A DNA stretch of 48,350 nucleotides from Gemmataceae bacterium (GTDB lineage: Bacteria > Planctomycetota > Planctomycetia > Gemmatales > Gemmataceae), in contig SHZY01000029.1 of NCBI GenBank assembly GCA_009692065.1, positions 1-48,350 on the forward strand. Reading direction: 5' to 3'. The notes under the pieces were generated by a model. It ran no database searches. It had not been told where the DNA came from and worked only from the letters and a program-made list of their open reading frames with translations. Positions 1 through 6,939 of the stretch are shown in pieces. Every line of letters starts with the position of its first letter. Position 1 is the stretch's first letter. The position numbers and the translations under genes were made by a program.

Positions 1-11
1 GGCCAGATAGA

Positions 12-461
12 ATGATGGGCATGGACACAATAACGACAATCGACCCCTTGTCCAATGGCCAAACCTCTTGTCCAAAGGCGATATGCCAGCGAGGCGCACG
101 CTGCCAAGCCAAAAGCAAGCGGACCGGCAACCCCTGCCAATCGCCTGCCATGACCGGGAAGAAGGTTTGTTTCCATCATGGAGGTGCCACGCCAAGCGGC
201 ATCGCAAGCGCGTCGTTCAAGACAGGCCGATACTCGAAAGACTTACCGCCGCCGATCGCCGGCAGATACCAGCAGGCCCTTGAAAACCGCGAAGACCTGT
301 TGAAACTCTATGACGAGATTGCCTTGCTCGATACTCGCATTGCCGAGCTGTGCCAAAACCTCGAATCCGGCGAGCGCGGGACCGTTTGGGAAGACATTCA
401 GCTAACCCTGATGGACCTCGACGCCGCCAAGCAAGCCGGCGAACCGTCGATGGCCTGTTGA
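12..461 (+). CDS. HGG-motif cysteine protein, probably 3'-truncated
   Basis: The 149-residue product has a Cys-rich N-terminal half (CQAKSKRTGNPC, then KKVCFHHGG) followed by a helical segment rich in charged residues (LLDTRIAELCQNLESGE). This C-x-C-x-HHGG pattern is common in small phage-associated and planctomycete proteins of unknown role that sit near terminase genes; a metal-binding function is plausible but unproven. ATG codons at 12, 15 and 21 are all possible starts. The reading frame stops 17 bases before the first CRISPR repeat. I recall relatives continuing well beyond the WEDIQ region, so the gene is probably cut off where the array begins. It reads toward the array and could supply the transcript that runs through it. 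Confidence 0.55.
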   Translation: MMGMDTITTIDPLSNGQTSCPKAICQRGARCQAKSKRTGNPCQSPAMTGKKVCFHHGGATPSGIASASFKTGRYSKDLPPPIAGRYQQALENREDLLKLYDEIALLDTRIAELCQNLESGERGTVWEDIQLTLMDLDAAKQAGEPSMAC

Positions 462-478
462 ATCCACGGGTCTTGATA

Positions 479-690
479 GTGCTCCCCACGTGCGTGGGGG
501 TGAACCGCCAATGGCCCGCAACTGGCTAAAATGTGCGGGGTGCTCCCCACGTGCGTGGGGGTGAACCGAATGCGACTGCTTTTTTGGACCAGTCGCAAGA
601 GTGCTCCCCACGGCGTGGGGGTGAACCCGGGAGGGGAACCAACGCATACGATTTATTTGCGGTGCTCCCCACGTGCGTGGGGGAGAAGAG
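479..690 (+). CRISPR. Small type I-E-like CRISPR array, four repeats, three spacers
   Basis: Repeats lie at 479-507, 540-568, 601-629 and 662-690, separated by three spacers of exactly 32 bases (508-539, 569-600, 630-661). The 29-base repeat begins GTGCTCCCCAC, ends GTGAACCG and contains a CCCCACG/CGTGGGG stem, as in the type I-E repeat class. Repeat 3 lacks one base in the loop and gains a C near its end, so its length is kept. Repeat 4 matches only for its first 22 bases and then becomes hsdR sequence. Degeneration at the right end fits a leader on the left, but the left flank is a protein-coding remnant, not an AT-rich leader. No cas gene is visible in the window, so this is an orphan array that could only work with Cas proteins encoded elsewhere. 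Confidence 0.93.
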
Positions 691-997
691 CGACCTCTTC
701 GACGTGTTGGCTCACGTTGCCTACGCCCTGGCACCGCTCACTCGCGAGGAGCGGGCGACGAACGCCAAGGGCGCGATCACCAGCCACTTCAACAGCAAGC
801 AGCAAGCGTTCCTCGACTTCGTGTTGTCGCAATACGTGAAAGTCGGCGTACACGAACTCGACAAGGAAAAGCTCTCGCCGCTACTTAACCTCAAGTACCA
901 CACCATTGCCGACGCCATGGCCGACCTGGGCAAGCCCGAAGAGATTGGCAAAGTCTTTGCGGACTTCCAGAAGTTCCTCTACGTGAGCGCGGCGTGA
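683..997 (+). pseudogene. hsdR: hsdR 3' fragment (type I restriction endonuclease R subunit)
   Basis: About 104 codons match the C-terminal helical domain of EcoKI-like HsdR subunits: DLFDVLAHVAYALAPLTREE, then FLDFVLSQYVKVGV, then ADLGKPEEIGKVFADFQKFL. The natural stop (TGA at 995-997) is kept. The ATPase/helicase and nuclease domains are absent. The fragment begins directly at the truncated fourth CRISPR repeat, so the rest of the gene was lost in the event that produced this junction. The frame stays open back through the array to a GTG at 533, so a chimeric peptide is conceivable. No hsdM or hsdS is present here. Confidence 0.85.
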
Positions 998-1294
998 GCA
1001 AGTGTCAAACCCGAACGCGCCGACGTTCATCGCGACGCCGGCGTGAAAGAGCGAAATCGAAACCGCCGGCAGAATTGCACTGTGACTTTCCCGTCGAGTA
1101 GGCGGGACCGTTGTTGACCCCGTGTTCTCGTCCTCAAGTTGTCCCAGCGTTGTTTTGTTCGTCGGCTTTGGCGTCGGCGTCGGCGGAGTCGGGATAAGTA
1201 TCTTCTGTCCGCACTTCGGGCAGGCGGCTTTCTTTCCGGCGGAATCGTCCGGGCATTGCATCGACTGAGCACAAGTTGGACAGCTGAAACGCAT
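881..1294 (-). CDS. Zinc-ribbon protein, C-terminus probably chimeric
   Basis: From the ATG at 1294 the product opens with MRFSCPTCAQ and has a second knuckle at CPKCGQK, giving Cys 5, 8, 25 and 28. This is a two-knuckle zinc ribbon of the kind found at the start of many planctomycete proteins. A Pro/Thr-rich linker follows. The last 60 or so codons run antisense to the hsdR fragment, so they are unlikely to be original sequence. The usual domain after such a ribbon (for example GYF-like or membrane-bound) is missing. Best read as a 5' gene fragment whose frame stays open by chance. Function unknown. Confidence 0.45.
   Translation of the reverse strand: MRFSCPTCAQSMQCPDDSAGKKAACPKCGQKILIPTPPTPTPKPTNKTTLGQLEDENTGSTTVPPTRRESHSAILPAVSISLFHAGVAMNVGAFGFDTCSRRAHVEELLEVRKDFANLFGLAQVGHGVGNGVVLEVK
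1012..1043 (+). repeat. Imperfect direct repeat, copy 1 (copy 2 at 1457-1488)
   Basis: Both copies begin CGAACGCG, contain GTTCATC and end CGACGCCGGCG, with a few mismatches over 32 bases. In one frame both encode a similar peptide tail followed by a stop: NPNAPTFIATPA here and NPNATPFISTPAAS at copy 2. They flank the zinc-ribbon ORF and may be two copies of one gene's 3' end. Confidence 0.5.
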
Positions 1295-1561
1295 AAAAGG
1301 ATACCGGACAGGGAGATTGCCGAGAGCTAGGATTCTACGCGGCCCGGTTCTGCCGTGGAAGCGTCTTATCCGCAATCCATCGCAATCATCGTCTTGACCC
1401 GCGAGGACGCGCCAAGCCCGACGCTGTGCATTCCCGTGGCCATCTCATCGGCAATCCGAACGCGACGCCGTTCATCTCGACGCCGGCGGCGAGTTGATGC
1501 CAAGTGTTGCACGCACGTTGCACGCAAACGTAGTCGCCCTGAAGAAATACACTTTTCCCAA
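1295..1561. other. Non-coding stretch between zinc-ribbon ORF and tRNA-Lys
   Basis: No convincing gene is seen. The stretch contains an AAAGGATACCGG motif at 1296-1307 that resembles the ribosome-binding leaders of two genes at the right end of the window, and the second copy of the direct repeat at 1457-1488. Open frames here are Arg-rich and look like shadows. Confidence 0.5.
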
Positions 1562-1562
1562 A

Positions 1563-1632
1563 GGTTTCTGAGGGAGTCGAACACTCACTCCCTGATTAAA
1601 AGTCAGGTCCGCTGCCGTTACGATCACGACCC
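1563..1632 (-). tRNA. tRNA-Lys (anticodon TTT), probably degenerate
   Basis: On the minus strand an anticodon arm CCTGA-CTTTTAA-TCAGG gives a perfect 5-bp stem with anticodon TTT. The D arm (TCG/CGG) and a TTCGACT T-loop are in place. The 5' acceptor strand is GGGTCGT, but the 3' strand is AGAAACC instead of the ACGACCC needed to pair, and the T stem has a mismatch (GAGTG/CCCTC). The 5' half therefore looks normal while the 3' half looks replaced or decayed. It lies 4 bases downstream of tRNA-Glu and next to the accessory patch. It may be a non-functional remnant. Confidence 0.6.
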
Positions 1633-1636
1633 CGAT

Positions 1637-1709
1637 TGGCTCGTACGGGAGTCGAACCCGTCTTTGCTGTTTGAAGGACAGCGATCCTGTGCCGCTAGAC
1701 GAACGAGCC
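1637..1709 (-). tRNA. tRNA-Glu (anticodon TTC)
   Basis: The minus strand gives a 73-base cloverleaf with a perfect acceptor stem (GGCTCGT/ACGAGCC) and discriminator A. The anticodon arm is GCTGT-CCTTCAA-ACAGC with anticodon TTC, and the T arm is GACGG-GTTCGACT-CCCGT-like. CCA is not encoded. It is the upstream member of a tandem pair with tRNA-Lys. Confidence 0.95.
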
Positions 1710-1777
1710 GAAGCCGAGCGTTTGAATGACGGCAGGCTTGCGCGGAGGGTTCGCGCGAAATGAGGAAAAAGGCGTTT

Positions 1778-1818
1778 ATCGTATAGCGCCCGCATTCGGA
1801 CTGCCGGCGCTATACGAT
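1778..1818 (-). terminator. Perfect 13-bp hairpin after ribBA
   Basis: Arms ATCGTATAGCGCC (1778-1790) and GGCGCTATACGAT (1806-1818) pair perfectly around a 15-base loop, seven bases past the ribBA stop. No strong T-run follows, so termination is inferred. It shares the TAGCGCC...GGCGCTA core with hairpins at 4531, 6885 and, more loosely, 24345. Confidence 0.6.
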
Positions 1819-1825
1819 TAACCGG

Positions 1826-3076
1826 TTACTCGACATCGTCCAGCAAATGCCCAAACTTGTCTTTCTTGGTTTTCAAATAGCGCGCGTTGTGTTGATTCGG
1901 CTCGATCTGGATCGGCACACGTTCGATGATGCGCAGGCCGTAGCCGTCGAGGCCGACGACTTTGGATGTGTTGTTCGTCAGCAAGCGAATGTCGCGCACG
2001 CCGAGATCGAAGAGAATCTGGGCGCCGATGCCGTATTGGCGCAAATCAGGAGGATAACCGAGGGCTTCGTTGGCCTCGACGGTGTCGAGCTTTTCTTCCT
2101 GTTGAAGTTTGTATGCCTTCAGCTTGGGGAGCAGGCCGATGCCGCGACCCTCCTGGCGCATGTAGAGGATGACCCCCTTGCCGGCCTGAGCGACCTGGGA
2201 CATCGCCTGATGAAGCTGCGGGCCGCAGTCGCACAGCAGGCTGCCCAGGATGTCGCCGGTCAGACACTGGCTGTGGACACGCACGAGAATCGGCTCGGCC
2301 TGCACCGGGATGACGCCGTTGACTTCGATGCCGACGCCGCCCACGCACAAGGCGAGGTGCGGCTCCGCATCGACGACTGAGGTATAGGGGATCAGATCGA
2401 ATTCGCCGAATTTCGTCGGCTGCTTGACGACGAATTCGCGATGAATGAGCCTCTCGCGCTGCCGGCGGAACTTGATGAGATCCTCAATCGTGCACATCTT
2501 GATGCCGTGCTCTTTGCAGAATTCGCGCAAGAACGGCAAGCGCGCCATGGTGCCGTCGGGGTCCATGACTTCGCAAATGACGGCCGCTTCTTTGAGACCC
2601 GCTAGCCGTGCGAGATCGACGCTTCCTTCGGTATGTCCCGCGCGAACGAGGACGCCGCCGTCTTTTGCACGCAGACCGTCCATGTGGCCCTTGCCGCGGA
2701 TGATATCGTTCGGCGTGGTCTTCTCGTCGATGGCAACCGCCACGGTGCGGGCTCGGTCGAACGCGCTGGTGCCGGTGGTGATGCCGTAGCGTGCGTCGAA
2801 TTTCTGGGTGAACGCCGTCGTCGGACCTTCCGCGACGGACCCGCCGGCAACCTCGAGGTGGAGACGTTCGCAGATCGCTCCCGACATCGCCAGGCTGAGG
2901 ATGCCGCAGCCGTTGCGGATCATGAAGTTGATGGCGTCCGGCATGGCTTTCTCGGCGGCGATGACGAAGTCTCCTTCGTTCTCACGCTGTTCGTCGTCGA
3001 GCAGAACGACCATGCGCCCGGCTTTCAACTCCGCCAGCGCGTCGTCAATGGAGACAAAATCCTGTGCGTTCGGCAT
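1826..3076 (-). CDS. ribBA: Bifunctional DHBP synthase / GTP cyclohydrolase II
   Basis: The 416-residue protein catalyses two entry steps of riboflavin synthesis: ribulose 5-phosphate to 3,4-dihydroxy-2-butanone 4-phosphate, and GTP to the diaminopyrimidine precursor. Residues 1-205 carry the RibB signature: DDEQRENEGDFV, TTGTSAFDRA and RAGHTEGSVDLA. Residues 210-416 are RibA: the zinc Cys set in QCLTGDILGSLLCDCG, the RQEGRGIGL loop, DTVEANEALGY and LLTNNTSKV. Length is normal for the fusion and both active sites look complete. The usual SECLTGD is SQCLTGD here. It is transcribed divergently from the inositol phosphate synthase and ends at a hairpin. Confidence 0.97.
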   Translation of the reverse strand: MPNAQDFVSIDDALAELKAGRMVVLLDDEQRENEGDFVIAAEKAMPDAINFMIRNGCGILSLAMSGAICERLHLEVAGGSVAEGPTTAFTQKFDARYGITTGTSAFDRARTVAVAIDEKTTPNDIIRGKGHMDGLRAKDGGVLVRAGHTEGSVDLARLAGLKEAAVICEVMDPDGTMARLPFLREFCKEHGIKMCTIEDLIKFRRQRERLIHREFVVKQPTKFGEFDLIPYTSVVDAEPHLALCVGGVGIEVNGVIPVQAEPILVRVHSQCLTGDILGSLLCDCGPQLHQAMSQVAQAGKGVILYMRQEGRGIGLLPKLKAYKLQQEEKLDTVEANEALGYPPDLRQYGIGAQILFDLGVRDIRLLTNNTSKVVGLDGYGLRIIERVPIQIEPNQHNARYLKTKKDKFGHLLDDVE

Positions 3077-3323
3077 GGTTGTTGCCTTGCAAAGTCCTGG
3101 CGGCGACGGATCGTCCGACTCTTCAGCCTATTTTATCGTTATCGGCGCCTTGCGAAACATCGATTGGCGGCGAATGCGTGCTTGACCTGGGCCGGTCGAG
3201 TTCGGAGAATTGATTATACCGCCCGTAACGGCCTTTCTTTTACGTCGTTTAACCGCGGGAAGCCAAGCTCGGGCTAATCAACCCTGGACAAAAACTGGTC
3301 ACACCTGCTGAAAGATTCCTCAG

Positions 3324-4523
3324 ATGAGCAAACGTCGCGTTGGTTTGTGGTTGATCGGAGCCGTCGGCGGCGTATCGTCCACTGCGGTACTCGGCATTTC
3401 CGCGCTGAGCCGAAAGGTCACCGATACGACCAGCCTCGTGACGGCGACGCCGCTCTTTGACGGAGTGGACCTCGACAATTTCGATCAGTTTGTCATCGGC
3501 GGCCATGATATCCGACGATGTAGTTACGTCGATGCCGTCCGTGAATTGCACGAGCGATCCAACGTATTTAACGAGGCGATGATCCAGGTTTGCACGCCCG
3601 ATCTCGAAAAGTGGTCGGCCAATGTTCGGCCCGGCACAGTGCTCGGCTCCGGGCCGACCATCAGCAAGCTCGCCGATCTGCCCGAAGTGCAACGCGTCAA
3701 CACACCGAAGGAAGCGATCGAGCGGGTGCAGGCCGACCTGCGGAATTTTCGCGACCAGAACAATCTCGATCAACTCGTGGTTGCCAACGTCTCCTCGACG
3801 GAGCCGCCGAAGGAGCTTGATGATCGCTACAGCACGATCGCGAAGTTTCGCGCCGCGCTGGAGACCAAGGACACGGCGATTCCGGCGAGCGCTCTCTACG
3901 GCTGGGCCGCGCTCGATCTCGGCATTCCCTACATCAATTTCACGCCGTCGCTAGGGTCTTCCTTCCCGGCAGCGCTGCAACTGGCCGAGGAACGCAAGAC
4001 CAGCGTCAGCGGCAAGGACGGCAAGACCGGCGAGACCATGATGAAGACGGTCCTTGCCCCGATGTTCGCCCATCGCAATTTCAAGATCCTGAGCTGGGTC
4101 GGCCACAACATCTTCGGCAATCGTGACGGCGTGGTCCTGGACGATCCGACCAACAAGGCGTCGAAGATTCAGACGAAGGACCAGGTCGTTAGCTCAATCG
4201 TTGGCTACAAGCCGCAAACGCACGTGTCGATCGAGTACATTCAATCGCTCGACGACTGGAAGACGGCGTGGGACCACATTCACTTCCAGGGATTCCTGAA
4301 TACGAAGATGATCCTGCAATTCCTCTGGCAAGGCTGCGATTCGCTTCTAGCCGCTCCGCTCCTGCTCGACATCGTCCGCCTCACGTTGCTGGCACAGCGC
4401 CGCGGCGAGGTCGGCATCCTCAAGCACCTCGCGTGTTTCTTCAAAAGCCCGATGGGCTGCGATGAGCACGATTTCTTCAAGCAGATGGAGATGCTGGCGG
4501 CGTATGTGGGGCGGGTTCGGTAA
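3324..4523 (+). CDS. ino1: Inositol-3-phosphate synthase
   Basis: This 399-residue enzyme converts glucose 6-phosphate to myo-inositol 3-phosphate with bound NAD, the first step to inositol lipids or solutes. The Rossmann start is GLWLIGAVGGVSST. Family signatures follow: NVSSTEPP, SGKDGKTGETMMKTVLAP (which contains the catalytic lysines), GHNIFGNRDG, and near the end HIHFQGFLNTKMILQF plus WQGCDSLLAAPLLLD. Length fits the compact prokaryotic form. The ATG at 3324 directly precedes the NAD-binding strand. It stands alone, divergent from ribBA, and converges on the next gene at a shared hairpin. Confidence 0.95.
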   Translation: MSKRRVGLWLIGAVGGVSSTAVLGISALSRKVTDTTSLVTATPLFDGVDLDNFDQFVIGGHDIRRCSYVDAVRELHERSNVFNEAMIQVCTPDLEKWSANVRPGTVLGSGPTISKLADLPEVQRVNTPKEAIERVQADLRNFRDQNNLDQLVVANVSSTEPPKELDDRYSTIAKFRAALETKDTAIPASALYGWAALDLGIPYINFTPSLGSSFPAALQLAEERKTSVSGKDGKTGETMMKTVLAPMFAHRNFKILSWVGHNIFGNRDGVVLDDPTNKASKIQTKDQVVSSIVGYKPQTHVSIEYIQSLDDWKTAWDHIHFQGFLNTKMILQFLWQGCDSLLAAPLLLDIVRLTLLAQRRGEVGILKHLACFFKSPMGCDEHDFFKQMEMLAAYVGRVR

Positions 4524-4530
4524 TTTGGTC

Positions 4531-4572
4531 TTCGTTTAGCGCCCGTGAGGCGCGATGCGGGCGCTAAACGAA
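4531..4572. terminator. 15-bp hairpin between convergent genes
   Basis: Arms TTCGTTTAGCGCCCG (4531-4545) and CGGGCGCTAAACGAA (4558-4572) pair perfectly around 12 bases. It sits in the 56-base gap between two convergent genes, so it is placed to act as a two-way terminator. It belongs to the TAGCGCCCG family also seen at 1778 and 6885. Confidence 0.75.
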
Positions 4573-4579
4573 AACATGG

Positions 4580-6868
4580 TTATGGCACCCGATGAACCGT
4601 CCCGTTCAATTCCCCGCTCACCGTTGGTCCATCCGCGGCCTTGATGCGGTACTGCAACGCAAAGTTCGGCACCGCCTTCATTTTCTCAATGCCGACCGTC
4701 ACCGTCTTGCGATCCGCGGATAACCGGACCGACGTGATCGGCATCTCTTGCATCTCCTTCGCGCTAGGCACTTTCTTCAAAGCATTCGACCAGGTACCGG
4801 CCCAGTTGTCGTCGTCTTCAGTTGTCGCCTTGTCAAGCGGGCCGGAGAATGCGAATTCGAGGCCATCCTTGACGACGCGGTAGCCGACGGGGATCGGCGT
4901 CTCCTTGCCGGTGTAGCGGACGCGGGCGAATTGGCCGTCCTTGACGGCGCTCGTTCCCCAGCCGCGCAGGCCGCAGACGTAGAGTTGGCCGTCCTTGGGA
5001 TTGAAGCGGGCGCGCATGATGCCGCTGTTGAAGGTGAGCGGGAACTTCCAGACGGCGCCTTGCCAGGGTTCCGCGGTCTTGTCGATGAGCACGCTGAAGA
5101 GGGAGCAGTTGCCGTAACTGGTATGCAGGAGTTGACCGGCGAGGGGGCCCCAAGGGGACCGCTTACTATCGTGCGCGGCTCCGTCGGGAACCCAGACTTG
5201 GCCGCCGGCGGAGGCGTCCACCTTGGCGCCGAGCCATACGATGGGCTGCTGTTGCAGCTTGAACGTGCCCTGATCGACCTTGCCGGTGGTCGAGGGGGTG
5301 AAGCCATAGTTCCTGCCCTGGAGCAAACGATAGATCGGCGTCTGTGGAATGCCGTTGCCTTCGTTGTCGGCGACGGTCATCGTGCCGTCGGGGCCGATCG
5401 ATAGGCCATTGGGTTCGCGAAATCCCGTGGCGAACTTTTCGAGCTTCTTGCCATCGGGCGACAGCTTGTAGATGACGCAATTGTCGCCGCGGTTCGACTG
5501 AAGGTAATGCCCCGAGCGGCAATAGTAAAGGTTGCCGTCCTTGTCGGTCTGTAAGTCCATGACGAATTCATGCCGTTGCAGCGTCAGGCCTGCTTCGTTG
5601 TTGATGTTCTCGTAAAAGTCGGCTTCGCCATCATTGTTGAGATCGTGCAGCTTGGTAATCTGATCGCGGCCGGCGACATAGATGTAGCCGTTGATGATCT
5701 TCAGGCCCAGTGATTGCTGCAAGCCGGCGGCAAAGCGTTTCCAGCGGACCTTGCCGAGCTTGTCATCGAGGCCGGAGACGATCCAGACATCGCCGTCCCA
5801 GGTCGAGAGCGCCGCCCGGCCATCGGGGAAGAAGTCGAGGCCGGCGAAACGGATTGACGCATTCCACGGATTCTTCTCGGGGAGCTGGATTTGATCGACG
5901 GTGTACGGCCCGGCTTTGTTGTCGCCAAGCATACCTGTGGTTTCGAGTGTTTCGGTCCAGCGCGGAGGACCGCCCTTGACGTACATGGCAGGGGTTTCCG
6001 CTTTCCGCTTAATGAAAGACTGGAAGACCGCTTTGGCCTCCTCGAGGGGGGTCAATTTGCCGATCGAGAATTGATAGGTTCCGTGAAACTCCGATGCTGG
6101 AATAACGGCCGATAGCCGTCGCCCTGCAACCTTGAAATTCCCCGCCTGTTCTCCGAATGCGAACACGAAAAGGGATTCCTTGTCATTCACTTTCACCAAT
6201 GCCGCCTTCGCAATGGCGTTGGATACCATCTGGACCGATTTTTCATCGGGAATCTCACAAATCAATATTGCCTGGTCGTTTTTCGTTGGTGCGACCCTCA
6301 ACGTTCGCGTTACCAGCGCAGTATTTTCCTTCTGTTCCACGGTCGCCATCTCAAGCACATCGATGTCGCCGACCGTGTACGACAGCACGACCTTGTCGCC
6401 GTGCAGATACAGCCCCTTGTAGTGGGCCCAATCTCGCGGCAACGGTCCTTCCTTGCCTTCGCGTGGGTCATTCCAAAGATTACGCTTACTATCGTGTGCG
6501 GCTCTGGATTCCGCCCAGCCGGGGCCGGGTTTCGTGGCGAACAGCATCTCGCCTTCGACGGTCGGGCCCATGTTTTTGTCGGCGGAGAACGTCATCGGTT
6601 TGCCGATCCAGGCGCCGGCGACGCGCATGTGTTCGGTGTCGAAACAGATGCTGACCTTCTTGTCTTTGCCGAGGCTGATGACCTTGCCGCGGAAGACGTA
6701 GTTCTTCGTGTCGACGAGATTGGTGGTGTCTTTGAGTTTGTGCGGGAAGACGTCGAGGGCGCAGGCGAGGACGCGGCCATGGTCGGGAGCGGTTTTTTCC
6801 TGGGCAATGGCCGGGATGGCCAAGTGTAGGTAAATTACGATCAAGAGAGTGGTCGGGATAGGCTTCAT
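4580..6868 (-). CDS. Secreted beta-propeller protein, DUF6797-like
   Basis: The 762-residue product starts with a signal peptide (IPTTLLIVIYLHLAIPAIAQ). Residues 20-300 form a DUF6797-like module (DYAPxRG-type planctomycete proteins), with LPRDWAHYKGLYLHGDKVV as its best block. Residues 320-650 form a glucose-dehydrogenase/NHL-like propeller (GLDFFPDGRAALSTWDGDVW, FREPNGLSIGPDG). No CxxCH is present, although relatives often carry a C-terminal haem domain. The peptide AAHDSKR occurs twice, at sites where I recall relatives having no such residues; both are encoded by one 22-bp repeat. Substrate unknown; a role in periplasmic sugar or polysaccharide breakdown is inferred from the family. Confidence 0.75.
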   Translation of the reverse strand: MKPIPTTLLIVIYLHLAIPAIAQEKTAPDHGRVLACALDVFPHKLKDTTNLVDTKNYVFRGKVISLGKDKKVSICFDTEHMRVAGAWIGKPMTFSADKNMGPTVEGEMLFATKPGPGWAESRAAHDSKRNLWNDPREGKEGPLPRDWAHYKGLYLHGDKVVLSYTVGDIDVLEMATVEQKENTALVTRTLRVAPTKNDQAILICEIPDEKSVQMVSNAIAKAALVKVNDKESLFVFAFGEQAGNFKVAGRRLSAVIPASEFHGTYQFSIGKLTPLEEAKAVFQSFIKRKAETPAMYVKGGPPRWTETLETTGMLGDNKAGPYTVDQIQLPEKNPWNASIRFAGLDFFPDGRAALSTWDGDVWIVSGLDDKLGKVRWKRFAAGLQQSLGLKIINGYIYVAGRDQITKLHDLNNDGEADFYENINNEAGLTLQRHEFVMDLQTDKDGNLYYCRSGHYLQSNRGDNCVIYKLSPDGKKLEKFATGFREPNGLSIGPDGTMTVADNEGNGIPQTPIYRLLQGRNYGFTPSTTGKVDQGTFKLQQQPIVWLGAKVDASAGGQVWVPDGAAHDSKRSPWGPLAGQLLHTSYGNCSLFSVLIDKTAEPWQGAVWKFPLTFNSGIMRARFNPKDGQLYVCGLRGWGTSAVKDGQFARVRYTGKETPIPVGYRVVKDGLEFAFSGPLDKATTEDDDNWAGTWSNALKKVPSAKEMQEMPITSVRLSADRKTVTVGIEKMKAVPNFALQYRIKAADGPTVSGELNGTVHRVP
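5160..5181 (-). repeat. 22-bp repeat, copy 2, in coding sequence
   Basis: The minus strand reads GAGCCGCGCACGATAGTAAG and continues CG. It differs by one base from the copy at 6483-6504. It encodes the second AAHDSKR in the propeller protein. Confidence 0.7.
6483..6504 (-). repeat. 22-bp repeat, copy 1, in coding sequence
   Basis: The minus strand reads GAGCCGCACACGATAGTAAG and continues CG. It encodes the first AAHDSKR of the same protein, about 440 codons before copy 2, in the same frame. Confidence 0.7.
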
Positions 6869-6884
6869 GTTTGGTTTTTCCGTT

Positions 6885-6927
6885 CTTCGTTAGCGCCCGC
6901 ATGGCGCCGCGCGGGCGCTAAACGAAG
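6885..6927 (-). repeat. TAGCGCCCG-family hairpin between two minus genes
   Basis: Left arm 6885-6900 (ends TTAGCGCCCGC) pairs with 6911-6927 (GCGGGCGCTAA...), with one unpaired A and a 10-base loop. It sits between the DUF1501 stop and the next gene's ATG at 6868, so it may end or attenuate transcription between them. Confidence 0.7.
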
Positions 6928-6939
6928 ACGGGGGACAGC

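Noticed and set aside
479..690. Possible protein-coding use of the CRISPR array (ORF from 533 through hsdR)
   Set aside because: The open frame through the repeats follows from 29+32 spacing and GC content; only the hsdR part resembles protein.
1..1300. A complete CRISPR-Cas or restriction system
   Set aside because: No cas gene, hsdM or hsdS is visible; only the array and an hsdR 3' end remain.
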